A stretch of 64,000 nucleotides of DNA. Origin: Auanema rhodensis (Eukaryota; Nematoda; Chromadorea; Rhabditida; Rhabditidae). The notes under the pieces were generated by a model. It worked only from the letters and a program-made list of their open reading frames with translations. It was not told the origin of the DNA and did no database searches. This document shows, in pieces, positions 55,714-64,000 of this stretch; positions within the stretch are counted from its first letter, which is position 1, and every line of letters begins with the position of its first letter. Both the position numbers and the translations under genes were made by a program. The stretch is from positions 13,841,638 through 13,905,637 of the forward strand of contig OZ059900.1 in NCBI GenBank assembly GCA_964057225.1, read 5' to 3'.

Positions 55714-56800
55714 TAGGTAAATATGTATATATATAGCTTTAAAAAATATATATATGATCCATTCTCATGTTGCAAACAAATTTTTTCTTCACTACTGTTC
55801 TTTCTCTATTTCACATAAGTACCGGAAATCTTTTGGCTCATTACATAGGTCTCATTTATAGTCTCAATCATTTTCTACCTCGTTTCTTTCACTATCTCAT
55901 ATTTTCTTATTTTCTCTCATACATTATATGAATAAGACAAAGTAAAGCTGCCAACCAAGTGGTTCAACATCATGTCTCGTACTTGCCAGCGAAGATCATT
56001 ACTCTGACGTTGCTATGGGTTATGCTTGATCACTAAAGCTATTAAAAGTCTTTTTTAAGATTTGTAATTGTGTCTTCTCTTTTAAATAGAATACAGTTTT
56101 TTTCTGAGCCAATGAATGTTAATGATTCGTTTATAATGAAAATGATTTCTTAGTTATTTGAGTAACTAGTGTTATGCTTCGTAATCTTGCATCTTCTATC
56201 AATATTTTTAACGTTATGTATAAACTATCAACATCAAAAAGTGATGTTTTCTCACTACACCTCTTCATATCTGTAACATTTTGGACAGATTTCAAACTCC
56301 AAAACTTGAGTTCTCACTTCAGATTAGTTTTGAGTGTGGGAATGTATCGGAAAACGTGTCAAAAGCAACGTTTGGCTCGTTGAGAATTTTTAAGTTACTC
56401 ATATGAGCAATATTTCTCGATATATTCTCATGTTACGTCTTAACGTATTTGTCTATAATGTTGCATACACATAGCTAATCATTCCGATTTATACAAGATA
56501 TATAATAATATTATATTGGCTTTTAGTTAGTGAACATTAGAATTTTTCTTATTTATTTTGTAGTTCATGACACGCATTCGTTATAACCATTTTCTTGCTT
56601 TGTAAGCATAAACGGGTGGCAGGATATGTAAGCACCGAGTAATCTAAATAATTTACGCTCTATTCAATCTCAAATTTCTTTTAGCCACAAACTACCTATT
56701 TCCAGCATATCAAACACTCATCCATAGCCTTGCTCATTCGATTTGAACCTGCCCTCTCTCTCCGCCTTTTCCGAAGCTAGCTTGCTCGGCATATTTCAAG

Positions 56801-56854
56801 ATGAAGGTTGTAGTTCTCTTTCTTATCCTCATTCTTCTCAGCTGCCAGCTTTAG
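56801..56854 (+). other. 17-codon upstream ORF (MKVVVLFLILILLSCQL)
   Basis: A complete ATG-to-TAG ORF that reads as a pure hydrophobic signal-like peptide, 171 bp before the exon with the cat-1 start. It could be an uORF, the first exon of a tiny secreted peptide, or chance. No splice partner was found. Confidence 0.2.
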
Positions 56855-57024
56855 CAGTATGCCTACATTTATTCGTCATTTCAAATTAAATAGAGAAAAA
56901 GTTCATACTATTTTCAATTTATTTACCATTCTTTTATCTTTTTCATTTTTGTATTAAAATATCGATTTTTCAAGTTGAGACTTTTTTAACAGACAACATT
57001 AATTTTTATCAGAAATAAGACCTA

Positions 57025-59363
57025 ATGATGGCTGTGAAAGAGTGGATTGCTACATACCATGGCAATAAGAAAGTGTTGCTTTTCATTGTGTATATTGCGC
57101 TTTTTCTGGATAACATGCTTCTAACAGCTATTGGTGATTTTTTGTTAATCAAAATCTACTTGTCTAATATAATATTTCTGTAGTACCTATAATACCGGAA
57201 TATCTCATGAAACTGTCGTACCCGGATGTGTCCAAAGATATTCTTGAACAGGCTAAACTAGAAGAATCTGCTCGCTTTAAACGTCAAGTAGACAACTTCT
57301 AGTGAGCTTCAATGTAACGTTTATTTTCTTAGACAACTTGGGACGATGATAGTTGGGATTTACCATCATATAAAATTTCTCATAATAAAATGCCTGAAAC
57401 ATCATCTATTGTGCCACCTTGGATTCCTGATTCCGAACAACGATTAACAATGAGCGCTCAGCGAACAAGAACTCGAGGGTTTTGAAGAAAATTGACTTTT
57501 TTTTCTTGATCACCGTGTTTAGAAACAAAAAAGAAAAAAATCAGACTATGGCTCAAAGTTCTAAAATATTATCTGCAAGAGATAAACATGCTCTGATAGC
57601 TAAAGAAAATGTTCTGGTTGGTTTGATGTTTGGATCGAAAGCATTGGTTCAGCTATTGGTTAATCCTTGGGTTGGCCCTTTAACTAATAGGTTGTTAAAT
57701 CTCTGTTTTCGAAACATTTTGTATTTTTAAGAATTGGATACAGCGTTCCCATGTTTGTAGGATTTGTTATTATGTTTTTATCAACGCTATTGTTTGCATT
57801 TGGTGAATCGTATCCTATGCTATGGCTTGCGAGAGCTCTACAAGGAGTTGGTTCAGCTTGTACTAGCACATCTGGTATTAGCGATTATACTGATGTACTA
57901 TGAATTACGCTACCTATAGGTATGGGCATGCTAGCTCAGGCTTATCCTGATGATGCGGAACGTGGCAGTGCTATGGGTATAGCTCTTGGTGGATTAGCTT
58001 TAGGAGTTCTTGTCGGCCCCCCTTATGGTGGTATTCTATATCAATGGAGCGGAAAAGAGCTACCTTTTGTTATACTCGCACTTCTAGCGTTATTTGATGG
58101 AAGTTAGTGTTTTTAAATTAGCAGCCAAGGAACATCACCATGCTCAAATACATCTTATTTAGCATTACAATTTGCTGTACTGCAACCCAAAATATCAAAA
58201 GGAGAGCCAGAAGGTTCTACAATCAAGCAATTGGCTAAAGATCCTTATATTATTCTGTCAGCCGGTAAATTATATGATTTTCATTCTCAAATGTTTTGAA
58301 GCCAACACTTAATTGAAAAATATAAATAAATGACTTTATTTTCTCAATATCTAAGGCGCTATTACAATTGGAAATCTGGGAATCGCAATGTTAGAACCGT
58401 CACTTCCACTATGGATGATGGAATCATGGGGAGCGAATTCTTTCGAACGAGGAGCTGCATTTATTCCTGCATCTATATCTTATCTGGTTGGAACAAATAT
58501 TTTTGGTCCTCTAGCTCATCGAATGGGACGGTATGTCTTTGTCAGTTTTCTCTAATGTATGGAATTGTCATGTGAACATTTCTATTATGTCTAATCATGT
58601 TCAACATGCTACTTGCAGTTTCATCAAATAAACTTTTAAACTCAAATTTCTCTTTTCAGTTGGCTGTCAGCATTGATCGGTTTGGTTGTTATCGGATTTA
58701 GCTTGCTGTCAATTCCATCAGCTTCATCCGTTGGAGGCCTCATTTTGCCACATCTTTTCATGGGTTTAAGCATTGGTACATGTTTTAATTATTATTTCAA
58801 ACCGAAGCATTTAGCCGGAAATTAAAAACTGCTATAGTTCCGAAGAGAATTTCCTTTTTTTGCCAAAAGAGATTGTTCAGGGGCTATAATTCTTTAAAAA
58901 ATGGAGAATCCATTTACAGGAATGATAGATGCTTCCATGTTCCCCCTTATGGGATATCTGGTCGATATCCGGCACGTTGGAGTATACGGTTCAATTTATG
59001 CTATCGCTGATGCAGCTTTTTGCTTTGCATTTGCGTTAGGGCCATTCTTTTCCGGACCACTTGTTCGTAGCGTCGGATTTCCAACGTGAGATCACAGTAT
59101 AAAAGGGAAATAATACATTTTGTTTTAAAGAATGCTGTACATCATTGCAATTATTAGCTTTGCCTATGCCCCTTTTATGTATCTGCTACGTGATCCTCCT
59201 GCAATCAACCGCGAGGAAGTGAACAAAGTCAAACCTTTATAACAAACTATATAAACTTCTTCAGGTACAATCTGTGAATACTCAAGCTGTAAAAGAAACA
59301 TCTAACCGTTATGATGCTATTCCCGGAAACAATATAGTTGAAATGGAAGGATATCATTATTGA
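57025..59363 (+). CDS. cat-1: Vesicular monoamine transporter (SLC18/VMAT)
   Basis: Orthologue of C. elegans CAT-1, the H+-coupled loader of dopamine, serotonin, tyramine and octopamine into synaptic vesicles. Twelve exons from [16 protein letters not shown] to MEGYHY. TM1 is [19 protein letters not shown], with the conserved Asp (residue ~29) that contacts amine. A large lumenal loop follows, with fewer glycosylation sites than in vertebrates. Highly conserved blocks are [79 protein letters not shown] and [20 protein letters not shown]. The pattern fits VMAT better than VAChT. The start follows a TTTATCAG acceptor. One intron (58773-58919) has an internal acceptor-like CAG that would break the frame, so it was not used. 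Neuron-specific expression is expected. Confidence 0.95.
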
Positions 59364-60295
59364 TTTATTTTTACTTCCATAAACCAGATGAAAAATTGGA
59401 AACAAACATTTATAACAGAAAAACGTTTACATAGTTCATTTTGGTTCAATTTGATTTAATTGTTGCGCATCTTTTCATAATTAGAATATTAGAATACATA
59501 AACCATATTAGATCCAGATTATGGTCGTCATTTATTAAAACTTTATTAATTTGTAGTTTGTATGAATAATATTAATAAATATTAAATGATAAAATAAAAA
59601 TTAGTAATGAGAAAGTAAAAGTAAATGACGAAAGACGTTTATCACATCACAATTAAATCATAAGTATTCGACATTTTTAATGATAGGACAATCGTAAAAT
59701 CATAGATAACTTAATTGAATTCTGGCAAAACGCCAATATTTTTGAAGAGTTAAAACCGGAAAAATACATAAACTGACGAAAATTGGAATAAAACCATCTA
59801 TATTCAATCCATTTTGAAAAATGTGCTTTGCAGCAATCATGAGTGACGCTCTGAAATGATAATGTGATCAGTTAATTTTTGTTAAAATCTTGCTATCTCG
59901 CATCTTATTGAGAAAATAAAATGTTATACCAAATTAATATAATATTTTAATGTTCCACCCAAATCATTGATATTTTATTTCACAACTCTAAAGATCCCGG
60001 GAAGAATATTACATTTAAAGATGAAATTAGAAGGGTGTCGGCCCCATTATGATCGTAAAATCACGCAACCATAAAACTTTGATAATATATACATATATGT
60101 ATATATATCTATGTGGGTTTTTACGTAAAAACGTTGAAATATGAAATATTGATTGACATTATCAGTACAATTCAAAAAATTTAAAAAACATATTTAAGAA
60201 ATAATGTTTATTTCGCATTTTTCATGTTTATAACATACATTGACAACACAAAAATTACTTAGTGAACTCTATAGCGTTTTCTTCTATTTCATTTA
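59364..60295. other. Intergenic, convergent 3' flanks
   Basis: About 0.9 kb of AT-rich DNA between the cat-1 and DUF19 gene 3' ends, with a short TATATG dyad-like run at 60090-60112. No gene seen. Confidence 0.45.
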
Positions 60296-61347
60296 CTATC
60301 CAATAATTCCACCATAACTAGGCACTAAAATAAACGAATTTTGAAAAAATAAAGTAATATTCAGAAGAAAATAGAAAAAACTTACAGACACATTTGTTGG
60401 GACAAGTGGGATATCTAGTAAAGATATTCACACGAGCATATTCGCATCCCCAGAATTGAACATCGTTAGATTGATCTCCGCAAATACTTCGAATATGACT
60501 TTCCCAACAGTCCATGTATATATTTCCATAACTTAAAAAAATGAGATATTAAGAAAAGCAATCTTTTGATTTGAGAATAAGAAAAACTCACGTGCAAGCA
60601 AAATCAGGAGCACCATCACTGTTACCTTCAAATTTAGTTCGGCATTCATTCAATTGTTTAGAATTGTTAGAATCCCATAATGTTTTAAAGCAATCATGTT
60701 TGCGAATCATGGCTGAAAAACGTTTATAACTTTTTGAGTTCAAAAAGAAAAGAAAAAAGTACTTTGAAATCCTGCTCCACAAGTATAGTGAATGGTGTTA
60801 AATGTAGATACATATTGATATGCAGCTAATTGGGTAATATTCTTTGAAATAATCAAAGACAGAGGGTCGATACAACGTTTGTAGTTGTCACCCATACATT
60901 GTCTGAATTCCCGGAAAGCCCTAAAATCTTTCATTGTATCGAACTTCTACACAAATAACTTACTTGCACACTTTGCGAGTACCGACTATCTGGCTTTGAT
61001 GATATAAATTTTCAACCTAAATACTCATTAATTGAAAATTCATAGAAAATGTTTGTACCTCGTAACGGAAGTGTTCAGGAGCTTTCCATGGTTCAGAATC
61101 AGAGAGTCCTAGTACGGAAGTCAATGTATTTATACAATCAGTATTCAAATTCTGATTACATTGGTCATCAGCTGTTACGTGATTAACTATAATTGTATTC
61201 TTGTTATATTTTATTTTAAAAATTTCAATTCTTAAAATATATCCAGAAATATTGTTTAAAAAACATCATGATGACGATTAATTTAAAACAAGAGATCATT
61301 TTATGCTTACCTAAAAGAACAGCAAGAAATATCGACAGTGCATTCAT
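60296..61347 (-). CDS. Secreted Cys-rich protein, DUF19 (T20D4.11-like)
   Basis: A member of a nematode-specific secreted family with unknown function. Seven exons from MNALSIFLAVLL (signal peptide) to LPSYGGIIG. The mature part carries the regular Cys pattern of DUF19: CNQNLNTDC, RKVCKAFREFRQCMGDNYKR, HYTCGAGF, KHDCFKTLW and NIYMDCWESHIRSICGD, ending WGCEYARV and CPNKC. Exon 3 to 4 was joined across a 43-nt intron (acceptor GATTTTAG); a nearby TAG acceptor would leave only 17 nt and was not used. The adjacent gene at 61920-63054 is a tandem paralogue on the same strand. Extracellular or pseudocoelomic location is inferred from the signal peptide. Confidence 0.82.
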
Positions 61348-61919
61348 AGCTACACAATCCAACTGATAGCCACAGTCTACAATACAATCTTCAATCGTAA
61401 AGATAAAATGAAATGTATCAATGGACTAGTAAATGATCACCAAACTAAACTAAATGACGTTTTAATTGTTGACAGTAACATTCATATGTTTAGATATTGA
61501 TAGAATTAACTTTTACTTTAAAACTGAATCATAACTGATTTCATTCATCTACTAAGTGATTGTGTGAGATTTTTTATCTTTCAAGCAGCACAATGCAAAT
61601 ATTTTTTTTTTTTTTTTAAAAACATCAATAAGAAAAATAATAATTGTCTTTATTATATGTGATACTACTACGACTATTTTTTCTTTGAAACATCAATGTA
61701 TTAGACAAAAACTTATTCAGAAATTACTTTATTTTTCTCATTTTATCAGCAACTACAATAACTTTAAAGAATTTATCATAATATTTCGTTCCAGCTCAAG
61801 CCGTTTTTCCGTTCTCAATTCAACTTCTTCTCATTATCTGGAATGTATAAATCAATTAGATTTCCTTTTCAACTCTTGAAAAAGCTATTTATCCTATTAA
61901 TTACTCTTCTAATAAACTT
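61348..61919. other. Spacer between tandem DUF19 genes
   Basis: 572 bp holding the promoter of the downstream paralogue and the 3' flank of the upstream one. It includes a T-run at 61602-61617. If the last exon of the 61920-63054 gene is spliced as in its paralogue, its final few codons would lie here. Confidence 0.45.
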
Positions 61920-63054
61920 TCAACACTTACAAGTACAAAATAGTTGTGTGCATTGAGGGAATAGAATTTGAGTGCCGGAAAGCTCGTACTGACAACCCCA
62001 CCATCCCATTTCCGGGGCATTACTACAAGCTGAGGAGAAAACATTTCCTACACAGTCCGTTGCAATACGCATGAAACTGCAAGTATTTATATGATATAGT
62101 TTCTAAAACAAATTTCTGGAACATACACGCAAACGTCGTTTGGATTTTGAGCAACACTTTGTTCAAAGTAAGATTGACAATTATTCAAATCTCTTGTGCG
62201 ATTATGGAACACAGATGATCCACATTGGTCGTTATTAGCGAATTCTAAAACATGAATAATAGTTTTTTGCATATCACTGTGCTTACCCATAAAACCTGAC
62301 CCACAAGCGAAATCAAATTGATTGAAAATTTTATCATAACTAAATGCTTGGGTTTTAGTAACTCCAGTAGCAGTACTAAAATTGAAGCATAATTACTTGT
62401 GAACCAGAAATGAAAATTTACAAACCCTTGACTATCAACTAGCAATTTTAATGGATTTTCAACGCAGTTGTAATACTCTACGGAATTTCTGTAAAAAATT
62501 TAAATACCCAAATACTATAAAATGTGAATTAACTTACTCAAAGCATCCCTTAAAATTTTTGAATGATAAACATGTTTTTTGAAGACCAATAGCTCCCTCA
62601 TTGGCCCAAACGCCTTGAATTGCTCTTAATAATTGGTCAGAATCCAATACGCCCAATGAAGCTGAAATTCGAAAATATGAAAGAATCATGATCTTGTCTT
62701 GCCATCTATTTTCATCTCATCATTGAACTTTGCTTGACATTTTTGAAGCATTTGAATGTCACATGGTGATCCAAAAACTTGAGCGGAAGCAGTTCCTGGA
62801 ATGTTAAAATATTTTGACAGAAACAAATTTTTTAAAATATATTCATGATATTTATTTTTTCTTCAGCCACAAGGTAATTATTCACTTTATCATCAAAGAC
62901 CAGTTGAGTATAAATAGCAAAATAAGTTGTTTTAGAAATTTTTCAAAATTAAACTTATTAGAATATAATACTACAGTTTGAAATATAAATAATAATTGAT
63001 TTAAAAAAACAAACCAATCAAGAATAATGACAACGAAACCAACACGATATTCAT
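61920..63054 (-). CDS. Secreted Cys-rich protein, DUF19 (T20D4.11-like), tandem paralogue
   Basis: Tandem paralogue of the gene at 60296-61347. Seven exons from MNIVLVSLSLFLIG (signal peptide) through TASAQVFGSPCDIQMLQKCQ, KTCLSFKNFKGCFE, VEYYNCVENPLKLL, FDFACGSGFM and NNDQCGSSVF. It ends with TDCVGNVFSSACSN, GWWGCQYELSG and LFPQCTQLFCTCKC. The intron at 62662-62702 has a GC donor (GAT-G/GCAAG), the common non-canonical type; the frame requires it. At the 3' end the paralogue splices at T/GTAAGT, and here the same donor sequence exists but read-through gives CKC and a stop at once, so the true last residues are uncertain. Function unknown; secretion inferred. Confidence 0.78.
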
Positions 63055-63422
63055 TGTTATAATATGATGAATAAGAAACATAGAAAGAGCCACTTTATCT
63101 TAACGATAAAGTAATAAATTCACCAATAAAGAGTTATCACTATTTGGATTATACAAGCAAAAATGTACCAATGGTTTATCAATGGGTTATACATCTGAGC
63201 AACAGACAATTGTAAAAGGACCTTCTCATTAAACAAAGAATAATTTACTTTTTTTCTAATATTCGACATATCATAATAGGTATGTCATTTTAAAAAGTTT
63301 TATGAGACATACTATAATAAAGTTTCAATTAATTATTCTAAATAAAACAATTAATTTTCTGGTAAAAGTTTATTCATTATTTGAATTATCGTAAGCGAAA
63401 TAATCATAAGCTAATTTGTTTT
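63055..63422. other. Intergenic spacer
   Basis: 368 bp between two - strand genes. AT-rich, with an AATAAA-like signal on the minus strand near 63363 (TTTATT on +). Promoter of the DUF19 gene; nothing else seen. Confidence 0.45.
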
Positions 63423-64000
63423 TCATTGAACATCATATGCATAGGTATTATTGTTAAATCTCTCCACCCAATATGGCTGAATATGCACGTCGTCTGTGTT
63501 GATTACTTCAAATTCAGGAAGGTCAGGTAAATCTGGTGATTCAATTCGATCTAACGTTTCTGGCTCTAGCTTAACAGTGGGTGGTTCAAGATTGTCATCA
63601 GTTGTACCAATCCAAATAGGAATTGCATATTGATGCTCATGTCCATCCAGAAGTGTCACATCAACTATTAGAGAATATCTGAGAATCAAAACATTCCAAT
63701 AACTGATTTCAATGCATGGAGGAATTGTATGTGGAATATGTACTGCCCAAACGTGTGGCCAATTTGATTTCTGCTTTGGAGCAGGTTGCATGGAAACCGT
63801 ACGCTCCACGCAAAAACTGTCGTTTGATGATAGTTCAGGCCGTCTTATTCTGCGATGTTGCATAATCATGAAACGGACGTTTCGAATATTTTTAACGTTT
63901 GTTAGGGTGATGTAAGCATGTTTACCACGTTGAAAACATCGCTGACTCATGCTTACGCTAATAGATCCAAGCTGATCTCTATATTCATTCTGATATTCTT
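63423..64000 (-). CDS. Arrestin-domain protein, C-terminal part (5' end outside window)
   Basis: An open frame runs from the window edge to the stop at 63423 without introns, about 190 residues. It matches the arrestin C-terminal domain of alpha-arrestins (ARRDC type): ISVSMSQRCFQRGKHAYITL, RFMIMQHRRIR, WAVHIPHTIPPCIEISYWNV and LRYSLIVDVTLLDGHEHQYA, with IPIWIGT at the end of the beta sandwich. The tail (PPTVKLEPE, LPDLPEFEV) ends PYWVERFNNNTYAYDVQ. I see no PPxY motif here, unlike many family members that recruit NEDD4 ligases. These proteins act as cargo adaptors in endocytosis and ubiquitination. The N-terminal arrestin domain should lie beyond 64000; the Met at ~63950 is not taken as the start. 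Confidence 0.85.
   Translation of the reverse strand, partial: EYQNEYRDQLGSISVSMSQRCFQRGKHAYITLTNVKNIRNVRFMIMQHRRIRRPELSSNDSFCVERTVSMQPAPKQKSNWPHVWAVHIPHTIPPCIEISYWNVLILRYSLIVDVTLLDGHEHQYAIPIWIGTTDDNLEPPTVKLEPETLDRIESPDLPDLPEFEVINTDDVHIQPYWVERFNNNTYAYDVQ

Larger units (their letters stand above)
53380..57024. other. Intergenic region upstream of cat-1
   Basis: 3.6 kb between the transporter and cat-1. It contains the transporter polyadenylation region (AATAAATAAATGAATAAAAA near 53541), a (TA)n run at 54964, a (TC)n(TA)n microsatellite at 55657-55710, and a 17-codon ORF with signal-peptide character at 56801. The size fits a large neuron-specific promoter for cat-1. Confidence 0.5.

Noticed and set aside
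58864-58918. Possible extra cat-1 exon between TTGTTCAG and TTTACAG
   Set aside because: Including it introduces stops and breaks the conserved SIG-MIDASM junction of the transporter; the 147-nt intron model keeps the family alignment.

Overview
This is AT-rich (roughly 30% G+C) eukaryotic nuclear DNA from a nematode. Genes are dense and split by many introns of about 40-60 nt with GTAAGT/GTATGT donors and TTTTCAG or TTTTTAG acceptors. Several predicted starts sit just behind a lone TTTCAG-type acceptor, as expected for spliced-leader trans-splicing. Almost every recognised protein has a clear Caenorhabditis elegans counterpart. Six of them (lst-2, dpy-23, dpy-22, sgk-1, ifa-2, cat-1) are X-linked in C. 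elegans, and lst-2/dpy-23 and sgk-1/ifa-2 are also close neighbours there. The window is therefore probably from an X-equivalent (sex-linked) chromosome block. The species cannot be named from sequence alone. No rRNA, tRNA, CRISPR or viral gene was recognised.

Layout. 1-916 (-): 5' part of an unrecognised Ser/Thr-rich gene. 2220-3697 (+): type II carbohydrate sulfotransferase. 5158-8121 (-): lst-2 (FYVE protein). 9594-12761 (+): dpy-23 (AP-2 mu), carrying a broken mariner element in one intron. 17310-18991 (+): peptide-type 7TM receptor. 19471-30287 (-): dpy-22 (MED12) with long Gln tracts. 31402-33200 (+): compact adhesion/secretin-like 7TM receptor. 33372-34695 (-): arginase. 35688-38017 (-): mtm-9 pseudophosphatase. 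38835-39128 (-): tiny secreted peptide precursor. 40894-42814 (+): SGK kinase. 43875-46049 (+): type A intermediate filament. 46811-47313 (-): small chromodomain protein. 48118-49723 (+): unrecognised coiled-coil protein. 51410-53379 (+): L-type amino-acid transporter. 57025-59363 (+): cat-1 vesicular monoamine transporter. 60296-61347 and 61920-63054 (-): two tandem secreted DUF19-type proteins. 63423-64000 (-): C-terminal part of an arrestin-domain protein.

Functional themes are endocytosis and EGFR/Ras-MAPK control (LST-2, AP-2 mu, MTM-9), transcription (MED12, chromodomain protein), neuronal signalling (two receptors, VMAT, the peptide precursor) and epidermal mechanics (IFA). These are neighbours, not an operon-like unit.

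The most interesting signals are: (i) a candidate neuropeptide precursor, in three small exons, ending in a CRWKLC disulfide-type core; (ii) a mariner insertion scar in dpy-23 that left a near-perfect ~98 bp duplication of the intron, with a microhomology at the junction; (iii) an 18-nt in-frame microexon in AP-2 mu; (iv) a 7TM receptor gene that only reads through if a 23-nt intron is removed; (v) two complete but unfamiliar short proteins. All splice models were built by eye from frame and splice-site continuity and have no transcript support here.
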